Part shown: piece after piece, positions 8,803 to 17,809 of the stretch
Layout of the letters: each line of letters opens with the position of its first letter
Numbering within the stretch: the stretch's first letter is position 1
NCBI RefSeq assembly: GCF_013214165.1
Contig: NZ_JABSSM010000029.1
Location: 1 to 60,683, forward strand
DNA: 60,683 nucleotides
Reading direction: 5' to 3'
Source of the DNA: Shewanella sp.
GTDB taxonomy: Bacteria; Pseudomonadota; Gammaproteobacteria; Enterobacterales; Shewanellaceae
The notes under the pieces: generated by a model
Seen by the model: the letters and a program-made list of their open reading frames with translations, nothing else
What the model was told of the DNA's origin: nothing
Database searches by the model: none
Program-made: the position numbers and the translations under genes

Positions 8803-9450
8803 CTACCTGTTCAAGCTGCTTTTTGGCTTGGCATTTTTCTCTGAAGGCGAGGATTGAGGCCCCGCCAACGGCTTTTTTAGCTCTGCGGTCACTTCTTTAA
8901 GATCGGCTGTGGCTTGGCTTGCCTCCACTGCAGCTTCGGCAATAGTGTTGGCGCTGTCAGCCACATCTTCGGCGGTATGCGATAACTCAGAAGCAGAGCC
9001 TGCGGCATCGTTGGCAGCATCATTCAGAGTGCCGGCGGTTTCATTTACCGTGTCTGCGGAATCAGCTAAATCATTAGCGGCAATGGTTGCCGTATCGGCG
9101 CTATCTTGTAAGTTGATATCGGTGATGTTGCCGTTATCATCTTTGGTTACTTCTGCGGTAACGGTTTTGTCACCACCGGACGCAGGATCAACACCAATCG
9201 TCATTTCAACAAACTGCGCCCTTTGCTCTACTAGCTCAGTCGCTTTGGCAATGGCGTCTTGTTCATCACAACCAAGTAATGCGGCGAGAAGCTCTAATGC
9301 TGTTTTCTGTTTGCTTTGCTCCGACAGGTTCTGCAAAGTATCAACTAACTTTTTACCAGCCTTAGCCACTCCCTGACTAAAACGTTCGAGTTCAGCTTTG
9401 TTAGCCTTCTCGGCTTGGTGGCGTTTTTTGAAATTGGCAAAGACGCTCAT
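8803..9450 (-). CDS. Ala/Asp-rich phage protein upstream of gpM, candidate frameshift donor
   Basis: 215 residues. The N-terminal ~80 are basic and helical (MSVFANFKKRHQAEKANKAE). The middle is a long heptad-like series rich in Ala, Asp, Thr and Ser (DLADSADTVNETAG and similar), probably an extended helical rod. It sits between gpN and gpM, where P2 has no gene. Ribosomes slipping -1 after ...AELKK would bypass the last 22 residues and continue into gpM. Function is unknown; a scaffold, decoration or terminase-tethering role is speculation. Confidence 0.6.
   Translation of the reverse strand: MSVFANFKKRHQAEKANKAELERFSQGVAKAGKKLVDTLQNLSEQSKQKTALELLAALLGCDEQDAIAKATELVEQRAQFVEMTIGVDPASGGDKTVTAEVTKDDNGNITDINLQDSADTATIAANDLADSADTVNETAGTLNDAANDAAGSASELSHTAEDVADSANTIAEAAVEASQATADLKEVTAELKKPLAGPQSSPSEKNAKPKSSLNR
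8846..8878 (-). promoter_or_regulatory. Candidate -1 frameshift signal (A AAA AAG plus GC-rich stem)
   Basis: The Ala-rich ORF reads GAG CTA AAA AAG CCG, so A AAA AAG (8872-8878) is in the right phase; this is the heptamer used in E. coli dnaX. A 5-nt spacer (CCGTT) is followed by a 7-bp stem GGCGGGG / CCTCGCC (8860-8866 with 8846-8852, one G-U pair) and a 7-nt loop. The -1 frame leads directly into gpM without a stop. Confidence 0.7.
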
Positions 9451-9507
9451 GATGGTCCCTCTGTTGGTTATTGTTATGGTTATGGTTATGCGCTGGCTAA
9501 TTTAATG

Positions 9508-9539
9508 GCCTGGCTAATGAGTTGAGCCATTAGCCAGGC
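9508..9539 (-). terminator. Strong hairpin after the capsid gene, weak as a terminator
   Basis: A perfect 12-bp stem (GCCTGGCTAATG with CATTAGCCAGGC) with an 8-nt loop lies 19 bp past the capsid stop. No clear run of U follows on the minus strand, so it may be a partial terminator or an mRNA-stabilising hairpin that sets a high capsid-to-terminase ratio. Confidence 0.55.
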
Positions 9540-9558
9540 AGTGGTAAATATCTAAGCG

Positions 9559-10587
9559 TTAAGCAGCAGGTGCGGGACCTATGTTCATTGCGGCCTCATC
9601 GACTGCGGCATAACCTTCGAACTCTTCGATGGCATAACCTTCCATACGCCAATACTTGTCTTCATGTTGCTTACGATCTTCAACATTCTCCGACTTACGC
9701 GAGCGGGTGCCCTTCTGGGTATAGATGTGCAGGTTAGTCAACAGAGTGACCGTGATACGTTTACCGGGGAAGAACGGCGGCGTGTATGCTTTTAACCCAC
9801 CAATCGATTTATCCATCTGTTGCGCGGCCACTTTCTCACTCGGCTTGTCGGCCTCATTCATCATCTTGGTTTGGGCGGTTGCGGTTAAGTCGCTACCCAC
9901 CAAGACAACCAAACGCGGGTCATTCCGCAAAGAGGGATGGATCAAGGTGTTTTTAATTTCGGTGACAATGGCATCGAGTGTTTTGTACTCGCCATCTTTC
10001 AGTACACCAGTGGCGTCAGGGTTAAAGTAGATAGGATCAGTCATGACTTGCGCAGGCGCTTTCTCTTTAACGATTTGATGCCAGCCTTTGTTGACGTCTT
10101 CACCCATGGGGTTAGCCTCAGGATCCGAATCAACCGCGACCGTTTTACCGTTAAAGCCAACACGCAGCATATCGAGAGCAAAACGCAAGGTTGAGTTTTG
10201 ACTCATCAGCTGCATAAACTGGCCTTGGGTGCCAGCATTAGCCCACACGGCAAGGGTCGCCCACGGCACCGTAGAACAGGAATCGGTTTCAGCTAATTCA
10301 TATTCATGACCATTGAGGCCATTTTCAGTGAAGAAGCGCCCATCACGCTTACGGCCTGTTGCGATACCATAGTTGCCCACCTTAACGACCTGGCCTTTAA
10401 TCTGGTCAACGTCCATGGTGGTGATGAGTGATAGAAACTCGACCGAATCAAGCAAGGCGGCTTTGAGTTTGCTTTCCATTGGGCCTGTAACGCTGAATTG
10501 ATGTTGAACATCATCAACGCCGTAGCTTGTTGCCATGTTGGCGCAATAGGCCAGCAAACAGCCGAGTGCGACTGGTGTTAAATTCAT
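9559..10587 (-). CDS. Major capsid protein (P2 gpN-like)
   Basis: 342 residues, the usual gpN length. Recognisable parts are VGFNGKTVAVDSDPEANPMGEDVNKGW followed by APAQVM (split here for brevity), matching the gpN block around NPMLQDVAVGW and EAPARVM. Forms the T=7 shell after gpO-dependent processing. It follows gpO by 48 bp and is followed by a strong hairpin. Confidence 0.9.
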   Translation of the reverse strand: MNLTPVALGCLLAYCANMATSYGVDDVQHQFSVTGPMESKLKAALLDSVEFLSLITTMDVDQIKGQVVKVGNYGIATGRKRDGRFFTENGLNGHEYELAETDSCSTVPWATLAVWANAGTQGQFMQLMSQNSTLRFALDMLRVGFNGKTVAVDSDPEANPMGEDVNKGWHQIVKEKAPAQVMTDPIYFNPDATGVLKDGEYKTLDAIVTEIKNTLIHPSLRNDPRLVVLVGSDLTATAQTKMMNEADKPSEKVAAQQMDKSIGGLKAYTPPFFPGKRITVTLLTNLHIYTQKGTRSRKSENVEDRKQHEDKYWRMEGYAIEEFEGYAAVDEAAMNIGPAPAA

Positions 10588-10635
10588 TTTGCTCTCTCTT
10601 CTTTAGTGATGAATGTCAGCTATCGATTACAGCGG

Positions 10636-11553
10636 CTACACAACGGTGAATGATTCACCCTTACCTGCAGGGTCTGGTTCTTGGTTCCCAGCCTCTTGGC
10701 TTAATGCATTGAACTTGGTTTCCATACTTTCAAACTTGGCTACCAGTCCCGTGAGGCTTTCGTTTAATGTGCCAAATTGCTCAGCCGTAATCGCTCCGCC
10801 TTCTGGCTTACCCTTATCGTCGCCGCCTTTATCACCTTCTGGCTTGCCCGTATCGTCGCCGCCTTTATCACCTTCTGGCTTTTTACCAAAGGCTTTTGCT
10901 TTGGATTCAAGCCCATCAAGACGAGTACCAAATGCTGTAAATTGGCCCATCAAGGCTTCAAACTGTTCTTTATTCATGGGTTCTTCCTCAGAAGGTTCGG
11001 GTGCCAGATCTGGCGAATTAGATTTAAAGAAGTTCTTCAAAATGCTGAAGAGCTGCTTTTCTTGCTTTGGCTGTTCGTCACTTTCGGCGTGTTCAACATC
11101 GGGATAACCGATAACCAGCTGTTCAGGCGCGCCATATTGATGAGTATCAAAGCGTTCTTTAGTGGAGAACTTAAGGCGATCGGTACCTAAACTGGCTGGT
11201 TCATCAGTTACGCCCAAACCTGTGAGATAAGCTTTACCCGACTGGGCAAAATTGGGGTCGAGTTCGATAGAGGTATATACCTTTTGGTCTTGCTCGTTAG
11301 CAGAGACCAGTTGGGTATTGGGTTTTAATTTGGCGAAAAGACGCAGCTTACCGTCTTGTTCTTCGGTTTTAACTTCGAGCACATCGCCCCAGGCACCATA
11401 CCAGCGGCGATGATCCGGCCAGATACGTGCGCCATAATTTTTAGGGTCATAGGTTTCAGCAATGTCGACTAGCCATTGACGTTCCATTGGTACATTGCGG
11501 TATGTTTGCCCTTCGGTGGCGATACGCAACCAATCTGTTTTCAACTGACTCAT
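10636..11553 (-). CDS. Capsid scaffolding protein / maturation protease (P2 gpO-like)
   Basis: 305 residues. The N-terminal ~150 residues are the gpO protease-type domain (YDPKNYGARIWPDHRRWYG, then YTSIELDPNF and YLTGLGVTDEPASLGTDRL). The C-terminal part is the helical scaffold. Between them is a Lys/Gly/Asp-rich linker with a 12-residue repeat (KPEGDKGGDDTG). It is the first gene of the minus-strand late operon, diverging from gpP. Confidence 0.88.
   Translation of the reverse strand: MSQLKTDWLRIATEGQTYRNVPMERQWLVDIAETYDPKNYGARIWPDHRRWYGAWGDVLEVKTEEQDGKLRLFAKLKPNTQLVSANEQDQKVYTSIELDPNFAQSGKAYLTGLGVTDEPASLGTDRLKFSTKERFDTHQYGAPEQLVIGYPDVEHAESDEQPKQEKQLFSILKNFFKSNSPDLAPEPSEEEPMNKEQFEALMGQFTAFGTRLDGLESKAKAFGKKPEGDKGGDDTGKPEGDKGGDDKGKPEGGAITAEQFGTLNESLTGLVAKFESMETKFNALSQEAGNQEPDPAGKGESFTVV
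10799..10881 (-). repeat. 36-bp tandem repeat in the gpO linker
   Basis: Two near-identical 36-bp units start at 10799 and 10835; a partial third starts at 10871. They encode KPEGDKGGDDKG / KPEGDKGGDDTG. The few differences (T/G and C/G changes) show recent duplication in a flexible linker. Confidence 0.85.
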
Positions 11554-11653
11554 ATTTGGCCCATCTGTGCTGGTTAATCGATAGTGATATCTGATTTAGG
11601 TGGCCAGCATAGCCAGATGAAATGATGGAAGCACTGGGTTTAGTTCTGCTCAA

Positions 11654-11677
11654 TTCGGATAGTTACCCGTATCCGAA
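11654..11677. promoter_or_regulatory. Inverted repeat between divergent late operons
   Basis: A perfect 8+8 inverted repeat, TTCGGATA-N8-TATCCGAA, lies midway between the gpO start (11553) and the gpP start (11762). This is the region that must hold both late promoters. It is a good candidate operator for the Ogr-type activator encoded at 14687-14938, though the P2 Ogr site itself has a different sequence. Confidence 0.45.
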
Positions 11678-11761
11678 ACAAGCCGAACTTTAGTCCGTTA
11701 TAGGCTTGAAACTAATGAATACACTGGGGCCAGTTTTCATTTGTGTGAGCATCATTAACCC

Positions 11762-13570
11762 TTGGCTAAATACTCTCCCGAAATACGCGAAGCAGCAAAA
11801 CGGCTCTATTTAAGACGCTGGACCCCGGAAGAGATCCGCCTTGAACTTGAATTCCCCAATAGCCGCATCGTTTATTACTGGGCAGATAAGTACAGCTGGC
11901 GCGATATGCTGCGCGAGGAGGAGGTCGACGAGGCGATAGCCCGCCGGATTGTGCTGTTAACCGATATTTCTGAAAAGTCGGGCATGCAGATCAAAGAGCT
12001 GGATATGCTTATCGAAAAGCATGTGAAGCTGAAAAAGCAGCGTGCAACACTCGAACGAGCAGCGGCTGGTGAACAGGATAACACTTCATCTAAAAATGGC
12101 GGCTCTAGTAATAGATCGGGCAATAAAGGCTCAAGCGAGGAAGCGCAGCAAAGAGGCAAGCGCAAAGGGCGTAAACGTAAGAATGATGTGAGTCATCTCA
12201 CCGCCGATGATTTTGCCCCCTGGTTCGCCACCCTGTTCGAATACCAGAAGACCATGCATGAGAATTTGCATCAGCGTATTCGTAATATTCTCAAGTCTCG
12301 CCAGATTGGTGCCACCTATTACTTTGCGGGGGAAGCCTTCGAACAGGCAGTGTTGACCGGAGATCCGCAAATATTCCTGTCGGCATCACGAGCTCAGGCC
12401 GAAGTGTTCCGTACTTATATTGTCTGCATTGCTCAAGAGTTTTTCGAGATTGAGTTAACCGGTAACCCGATTGTATTGCATACCGCCCACGGTGATGCAG
12501 AACTGCGCTTCTTAAGTACCAACAGTAAAACCGCGCAGAGTTACCACGGCCATGTGTATGTGGATGAATACTTTTGGATAGGCAAGTTCGATGTGCTCAA
12601 CAAACTTGCATCAGCCATGGCAACCCACAAGAAGTGGCGCAAGACTTACTTTTCAACCCCATCGACCAAAGCTCACCCCGCCTATACCTTCTGGACGGGA
12701 GATCACTGGCGCAGAGGTAAAAGCGATCGTGAGTATGTTGAGTTTCCCAGCTTCGATGAATGTCGCGACAATGGCCGTTTGTGCCCAGATAAGCAGTGGC
12801 GTTATGTAGTTACCATCGAGGACGCTGTGCGCGGGGGCTGTCAGCTGTTCGATATCGATGAGCTGCGCGACGAGTACAACGACGATGATTTTAATAACTT
12901 GTTTATGTGCATCTTTGTCGATGATGCCGACTCGGTATTTAAGTTTAGTGATTTAGAAAAATGCATGGGCGATGCCGATCATTGGACCGACTTTAAACCC
13001 AAGAACCCGAGGCCATTTGCCAGCCGTGAGGTTTGGCTAGGCTATGATCCGTCACGAACGCGCGACAATGCCACCTTAGTGGTGCTAGCGCCGCCCATTA
13101 AAAAGGGGGAGAAATTCCGCGTACTGGAGAAACATGCCTGGCGTGGGCTGAACTTTCAACATCACGTTGCCGAGATACAAAAGATTTTTGCCAGGTACCA
13201 CGTGACCTACATTGGCGTCGACACTACGGGCATAGGCGCGGGAGTATTTGACCTAATACAAACCCTTTACCCACGCGAAGCCATGGCGATTCATTACAGC
13301 GTCAGCAGTAAAATTCGACTGGTACTCAAGATGATTGATGTGGTGCAGGCGCGCCGGATCAGCTGGGATGCCTGCCACAAAGATATCGGTATGAGCTTTT
13401 TATCGATTCGTAAAACCAATACCGCCAGCGGCGACAACATGACATTCAAAGCAGGCCGAGATCAAACCACTGGCCATGCTGATGTATTCTTCGCGATTGC
13501 CCACGCGGTAATTAACGAGCCACTTAACCACGCACATAAAGGTAAATCCACATGGGCAATCTCGAAATAG
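11762..13570 (+). CDS. Terminase large (ATPase) subunit (P2 gpP-like)
   Basis: 602 residues. Domains in order: an N-terminal HTH-like DNA-binding part ([19 protein letters not shown]), a low-complexity basic linker (102-140), an ATPase with Walker A-like [10 protein letters not shown] (179-188) and Walker [11 protein letters not shown] (264-273), and a C-terminal nuclease-like part with [19 protein letters not shown]. Start is TTG: a stop codon (TAA) lies two codons upstream in frame and no ATG is near. The last 19 bp overlap gpQ. Confidence 0.9.
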   Translation: MAKYSPEIREAAKRLYLRRWTPEEIRLELEFPNSRIVYYWADKYSWRDMLREEEVDEAIARRIVLLTDISEKSGMQIKELDMLIEKHVKLKKQRATLERAAAGEQDNTSSKNGGSSNRSGNKGSSEEAQQRGKRKGRKRKNDVSHLTADDFAPWFATLFEYQKTMHENLHQRIRNILKSRQIGATYYFAGEAFEQAVLTGDPQIFLSASRAQAEVFRTYIVCIAQEFFEIELTGNPIVLHTAHGDAELRFLSTNSKTAQSYHGHVYVDEYFWIGKFDVLNKLASAMATHKKWRKTYFSTPSTKAHPAYTFWTGDHWRRGKSDREYVEFPSFDECRDNGRLCPDKQWRYVVTIEDAVRGGCQLFDIDELRDEYNDDDFNNLFMCIFVDDADSVFKFSDLEKCMGDADHWTDFKPKNPRPFASREVWLGYDPSRTRDNATLVVLAPPIKKGEKFRVLEKHAWRGLNFQHHVAEIQKIFARYHVTYIGVDTTGIGAGVFDLIQTLYPREAMAIHYSVSSKIRLVLKMIDVVQARRISWDACHKDIGMSFLSIRKTNTASGDNMTFKAGRDQTTGHADVFFAIAHAVINEPLNHAHKGKSTWAISK

Positions 13571-14586
13571 AAGCCGAAATAGCTGCCAATGATGCAGAAA
13601 GTAATGAAACTCCTGAGCAGACTAATGCCCCTGTGGTTTTCAGCCTGCCCGAAACCGTGATGCCAAATATGTGGCTCACCGATTATGACTCACTGTATTA
13701 CAACCAGATGGATGATTATTGGGAGCCGCCTGTCGATCGGCATCTGTTGGCGAACCTTACCCGCCGTAATGCCCAACATGGCGGCATAGTGCAGAGCCGC
13801 GCCAATATGGCCGCAAGCCGTTATGTCTCCGGCGGCTTGAGTGTACAAGATGTTGAAGCGGCCTTTTTGAACCAGATACAATTTGGCGATGTGGCCTTGC
13901 TCAAGATCCGCAACGGTTTTCGCCAGGTGGTTCGATTGTTTCCTCTGCCCAGTTATCGCACTCGGGCAGCCAAAGACGGTGGCGCGGTAGTACTTGAGCG
14001 CAATCAGCAGGTGAAACGCTACAAAGCCAAAGATGTGATCTGGGTGCGCCAGTATGATCCTGTACAGCAGATTTACGGTTGCCCCGATTATCTCGGCGGA
14101 CTGCAGGCAGCACTACTTAACGAAGATGCCACCCTGTTTCGCCGTAAGTACTTTCTCAATGGCGCCCACATGGGTTTCATCATGTATGCCACCGACCCGA
14201 ACCTGGACCCCGAAGTTGAACAGGAGATCAAAGAGAAGATTCAAGACAGCAAGGGCGTGGGTAACTTCAAGAGTCTATTTGTCAATATTCCTAACGGTAA
14301 AGAAAAAGGGCTGCAGATCATCCCCGTGGGTAACTTCGAATCTAAAGATGAGTTTATGAACGTGAAGAACGTCAGTGCCCAGGACGTACTCAACGCCCAC
14401 CGCTTCCCACCTGGGTTAGCTGGCATCATTCCCGCCAACACCGCAGGCCTTGGCGACCCGGCCAAATACGATGAGGTTTACTTTAAAAATGAGACTAAGC
14501 CGTTAATCAAGAAAATGATCAATGCCGTAGCGCAAGATCCTGAAGTTGGGGGGAAGTTGGAGTTGGTGTTTGATTTGGAAAAATAA
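13552..14586 (+). CDS. Portal protein (P2 gpQ-like)
   Basis: 344 residues, the gpQ length. Typical blocks: [53 protein letters not shown] and [18 protein letters not shown]. Forms the dodecameric vertex through which DNA is packaged. Co-transcribed with gpP (19-bp overlap), keeping the divergent P2 arrangement of Q-P against O-N-M-L. Confidence 0.93.
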   Translation: MGNLEIEAEIAANDAESNETPEQTNAPVVFSLPETVMPNMWLTDYDSLYYNQMDDYWEPPVDRHLLANLTRRNAQHGGIVQSRANMAASRYVSGGLSVQDVEAAFLNQIQFGDVALLKIRNGFRQVVRLFPLPSYRTRAAKDGGAVVLERNQQVKRYKAKDVIWVRQYDPVQQIYGCPDYLGGLQAALLNEDATLFRRKYFLNGAHMGFIMYATDPNLDPEVEQEIKEKIQDSKGVGNFKSLFVNIPNGKEKGLQIIPVGNFESKDEFMNVKNVSAQDVLNAHRFPPGLAGIIPANTAGLGDPAKYDEVYFKNETKPLIKKMINAVAQDPEVGGKLELVFDLEK

Positions 14587-14607
14587 GCAAATATTGTAAT
14601 CTTTTCT

Positions 14608-14629
14608 GCACTGTTTAAAAATACAGTGC
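14608..14629. other. Small hairpin between portal and Ogr genes
   Basis: GCACTGT and ACAGTGC form a 7-bp inverted repeat with an 8-nt loop, 22 bp after the portal stop. No T run follows, so it is more likely an operator or a weak terminator than a strong stop. Confidence 0.35.
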
Positions 14630-14686
14630 TATCGCGTAAACTACCGGAGTTAAAGCATTAGCATTCATAGGGATTGGGAGATCGGT

Positions 14687-14938
14687 ATGCGAGTAATTTG
14701 TCCGGATTGTGGTTCAAAAGCGATTATTGGTAAGACTAATCGTTTAAGTCCGGCCCATGCCGATTTGTATTGTTCATGTACTGAGCCCGAATGCGGCCAC
14801 ACCTTCGTGGCCAATTTGAGTTTTAGTCACACCTTAAGCCCTAGCGCCCGCACCTCGAGCGCATTAGTCACCGAACTAGCTAGAGCGATGGACCCGACTC
14901 AGCGCAAGCAGTTGCAGCAAGAGCTGGCTCTGTTGTAG
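14687..14938 (+). CDS. Ogr/Delta-type late gene transcription activator
   Basis: 83 residues with a zinc site made of C5, C8, C31 and C36 (CPDC ... CTEPEC), the Cys-x2-Cys...Cys-x4-Cys pattern of P2 Ogr and P4 Delta. It recruits RNA polymerase to late promoters. GGGAGATCGG upstream gives a Shine-Dalgarno sequence. It lies after the portal on the plus strand and has no visible terminator. Confidence 0.88.
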   Translation: MRVICPDCGSKAIIGKTNRLSPAHADLYCSCTEPECGHTFVANLSFSHTLSPSARTSSALVTELARAMDPTQRKQLQQELALL

Positions 14939-15189
14939 GGCAATGAGTAGCACACACAGTACGGAACTCATCACAACCCTGCTGAATAATCATCGCGATT
15001 ATCGATAGTGCCACATCTGCGTCTCTTGGTCTGTTCGTATCAACTCCATTGAGCACCAATTCCATTTGCTGTAACAAAATGCACATCCGTGTAACTCCTT
15101 AATATATATATAAATCCATGTAAGATCGCAATGGTACTGGGTTTCAAAAGTGCTTTTAGGCATAATCTGTACATATTTGCTAAAATTAA

Positions 15190-15205
15190 CGGAAGATATT
15201 TTCCG
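15190..15205. promoter_or_regulatory. Candidate operator upstream of the XRE regulator
   Basis: CGGAA-N6-TTCCG lies 17 bp before the start at 15223, inside the AT-rich stretch 15100-15210 that also contains TATATATATA. The 278-bp gap 14939-15216 shows no other feature. Confidence 0.4.
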
Positions 15206-15222
15206 ATTTTACAAGTGTGATT

Positions 15223-15516
15223 ATGCGTATCAGCCTGGCACTGATCGGGCAAAGGATTGTTGATCAAAGAAAGATGAAAAAATTCTCGCAACTCAGTCTC
15301 GCCGATAAGGTCGGCGTCAGCGACAGAACATTGCGTAAAGTAGAAGCGGGTCATGATATGAAACTCAGCGTATTATTAGCGATAGCCGAAGCGCTAGATA
15401 TCGATGTTGTGCAGTTACTCAGTGCTGATAATTCGTCATTATCAACACTGAGTGAATCCGAGAAGCAGCAAATATGCAGTCATTTAAAAGCAATCTGTGA
15501 GCTGCTACCAGATTGA
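15223..15516 (+). CDS. XRE-family HTH transcriptional regulator
   Basis: 97 residues from MRISLALIGQR (a GTG at 15217 is two codons earlier and less likely). The HTH spans residues ~9-60: FSQLSLADKVGVSDRTLRKVEAG, then LLAIAEALDIDVVQLL. The compact one-domain form is typical of phage or toxin-antitoxin-type regulators. It stands alone between Ogr and the early region; an inverted repeat in its promoter suggests autoregulation. Confidence 0.85.
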   Translation: MRISLALIGQRIVDQRKMKKFSQLSLADKVGVSDRTLRKVEAGHDMKLSVLLAIAEALDIDVVQLLSADNSSLSTLSESEKQQICSHLKAICELLPD

Positions 15517-15526
15517 TCGCTGTTAC

Positions 15527-15736
15527 GCCACCTCTTCTATTTGTACAGACTCACAGTAATTAGCCATAACCAATGCTTTGGCTAGCAAAGGCGGTACCGA
15601 GTTACCACACCTGGCCATGTGATTGGCAGGCCGTCACATCGAGCCACTAAAAAAAATCGTTTTCTGATTGTAGCGCAAGCATGATCACTGGCGATTAATT
15701 GCTTCCACTCTACTTTATAACCATGCTGCCGGAGTG
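15527..15736 (-). pseudogene. Internally deleted duplicate of the cytosine methyltransferase gene
   Basis: The stretch 15527-15617 is nearly identical to the 3' end of the intact gene (16338-16428). The stretch from 15611 on is very similar to its 5' part (17206-17330). The join is CTGGCCA, a 7-bp sequence present at both breakpoints in the intact gene (16422-16428 and 17206-17212), so 784 bp were removed by short-repeat recombination. The remaining 5' portion has further changes and no open frame. Confidence 0.85.
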
Positions 15737-15737
15737 A

Positions 15738-16043
15738 CTAATCGTCACCTGGTGGATCTAAGTTCGTTAGTGTTCTTTTTGGTTGATAGCCGCTGAAATA
15801 CATTTTTATTTCGGTGTGATTACTGAGCGTTACCTTTAAATTTTGTATTACCTCCTCATCACTTATTACTGTTGATTCAATATTTCCGTACTCAAAGAAA
15901 CCATCATCAGCAACAAATATATGTTCTGACATTCCTGTTTTAGGATTCCGAGAAATAGCCAGGCCTAATGGATGCATGATTTCTCGATTAATTCTCTCGA
16001 TGAGCCCCAGTTCAGACATTTTGTTCCAGTTAATTGATTTCAT
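15738..16043 (-). CDS. Hypothetical phage protein
   Basis: 101 residues (MKSINWNKMSELGLIERINRE...). No family recognised with confidence; mixed alpha/beta composition with a central GFFEYGNIEST stretch. It lies between the decayed and intact methyltransferase copies, so it may have entered with the duplication. An AAGGG-type Shine-Dalgarno sequence precedes the ATG. Confidence 0.6.
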   Translation of the reverse strand: MKSINWNKMSELGLIERINREIMHPLGLAISRNPKTGMSEHIFVADDGFFEYGNIESTVISDEEVIQNLKVTLSNHTEIKMYFSGYQPKRTLTNLDPPGDD

Positions 16044-16070
16044 AGAATTGCCCTTTTTAACACTAGTTAA

Positions 16071-16334
16071 CTAGTGTTGATTTTGTGGTTTCTTAAAGTC
16101 GGTATATTGCATCGCAAGATCGGCCGCACGATTTAACCTGGCTAACGCATCACTGAAATGTTGCTGTGTCACCTGATAACGCCAATATGCACGTTTAGCC
16201 GGTAGGCCATCGACTAAATGTGCATGTAGAGCATTAACCTTGGCCTTACTGGTGATGCGGGTTAATTTAATTAACACCGCAACACCCTCTGCAGTTTCAT
16301 GGCCCTGAACTAAGGTTGGTAATTGTTTTGTCAC
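16071..16334 (-). CDS. PapB/TrfB-like small HTH regulator
   Basis: 87 residues starting at GTG, which shares its G with the methyltransferase stop (TAGTG), so it is coupled to that gene. The central part (ALHAHLVDGLPAKRAYWRYQ, then QHFSDALARLNRA) has the spacing of a PapB- or KorA/TrfB-type helix-turn-helix. Such proteins bind DNA as oligomers. The fold is likely; its operator and role here are unknown. Confidence 0.6.
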   Translation of the reverse strand: MTKQLPTLVQGHETAEGVAVLIKLTRITSKAKVNALHAHLVDGLPAKRAYWRYQVTQQHFSDALARLNRAADLAMQYTDFKKPQNQH

Positions 16335-17809
16335 TAGGCCACCTCTTCTATTTGTACAGACTCACAGTAATTAGCCATAACCAATGCCTTGGCTAACAAA
16401 GGCGGTACCGAGTTACCGCACCTGGCCACCTGTTTAGCTTTTGAATATTTCTTACCAGTGTGGTCAACATCGATAATGTAATCACTCGGGAAAGACTGAG
16501 CGGCAAACAGTTCATGGGGCTCCAGCATACGCATACCGATATCGACGATTTGATAGGCCTCACCTTTAACCATGACTAAGCCGAAGCAATCACCGGTGCG
16601 AATGGTGTGCAATGGTTCGTTAAGTGTTTGGCCAACTCCTGTGCCGTAGTACTTCATTAAGAACGCGCGCACTTCGCCAATATGATTACCACCTGCTGTG
16701 ATGGTATGAACTGGTTCATCAGTAGGGAAACCGATATTAGTCCCACGCATTTTCACCATGCTGCTAGTGACTAATTGAGACTTACCGCCACCACCTGCTG
16801 TGACTGTTCCCAATGGAGAGTCAATTGAATGACCCACACTATTACCAAATTGGCGACAGATAACTGGTGAAACCAAAGCAAAATGACCACCTTTCACCTG
16901 GGCGCAAATAGTTCGTAAAGGCTCATCCGCTGGCATGTTGCGTTGGCTGCTGGCATTAGCAAACTCGGTAATGAAAGGAACAATTCTGGCTTCAGAAGGG
17001 GCAATGAATGGTTCACTAGCATCGATAACAAACTTCTGCATCCCTTTGGCAATACGCTGCATGGTTTTTTCAGCCAGAGGCCTTTTGCGATTAAATATTG
17101 ATTTGCATGGAATAGACCAATCGATCACATCCTCCGCTGCGGTTCGCCATGGTTTAAGCACTTTACCGTTAACCGGCTGCTTTTTCGGATTGCCATGTGT
17201 GGGCGCTGGCCATGTGATTGGCAGGCCGTCACATCGAGCAACCAGAAAAAAACGCTTACGGATCGTTGGGCAAGCGTAGTCACTGGCGATTAATTGCTTC
17301 CACTCTACTTTATAACCATGCTGGCGCAGCTGATGCACGAAGCTGTTGAAGGTCTTCCCCTTTCTCTTCGGGCAAGGTCTGCCATTATCAAGCGGCCCCC
17401 AGGTGATAAACTCTTCTACATTCTCAAGCATGATAATACGCGGGCGAACGGTAGCAGCCCAACGCAGAGTCACCCACGCCAAACCCCGGATTTTCTTCTC
17501 TACTGGTTTACCGCCTGCAGCTTTAGAAAAGTGCTTACAGTCCGGGCTAAACCAAGCCAAACCAACAGGCCGTCCAGCACACAGTTCAACTGGGTTAACA
17601 TCCCATACTGATTCACAATGATGATTGGTTAATGGGTGATTAGTTTTGTGCATCGCTAGCGCCGCAGGATCATGATTAATGGCATCATCTATCGGTCGGC
17701 CAATCGCTAGCTCAATACCAGTAGAAGCACCGCCACCGCCAGCAAAATTATCTACAATAAGTTCGTGTTGCTCTATATTCAGCGAAAACTGATTATCACC
17801 TCTAAACAT
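16334..17809 (-). CDS. Phage-type DNA (cytosine-5) methyltransferase
   Basis: 491 residues. Motif I is DNFAGGGGASTG (20-31), motif IV SPDCKHFS with catalytic Cys91 (Asp replaces the usual second Pro), motif VI ENVEE (129-133), and the C-terminal motif X-like ARCGNSVPPLLAKALV. Between residues ~290 and 420 there are several imperfect repeats ending in DEPLHTI..G type sequences. No restriction endonuclease is adjacent, so the enzyme is probably an orphan that protects phage DNA from host restriction. A truncated second copy lies at 15527-15736. Confidence 0.9.
   Translation of the reverse strand: MFRGDNQFSLNIEQHELIVDNFAGGGGASTGIELAIGRPIDDAINHDPAALAMHKTNHPLTNHHCESVWDVNPVELCAGRPVGLAWFSPDCKHFSKAAGGKPVEKKIRGLAWVTLRWAATVRPRIIMLENVEEFITWGPLDNGRPCPKRKGKTFNSFVHQLRQHGYKVEWKQLIASDYACPTIRKRFFLVARCDGLPITWPAPTHGNPKKQPVNGKVLKPWRTAAEDVIDWSIPCKSIFNRKRPLAEKTMQRIAKGMQKFVIDASEPFIAPSEARIVPFITEFANASSQRNMPADEPLRTICAQVKGGHFALVSPVICRQFGNSVGHSIDSPLGTVTAGGGGKSQLVTSSMVKMRGTNIGFPTDEPVHTITAGGNHIGEVRAFLMKYYGTGVGQTLNEPLHTIRTGDCFGLVMVKGEAYQIVDIGMRMLEPHELFAAQSFPSDYIIDVDHTGKKYSKAKQVARCGNSVPPLLAKALVMANYCESVQIEEVA

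Noticed and set aside
14880..15354. Minus-strand open frames overlapping the Ogr 3' end and the XRE gene
   Set aside because: They overlap better supported plus-strand genes, lack ribosome-binding sites and have no recognisable protein features.
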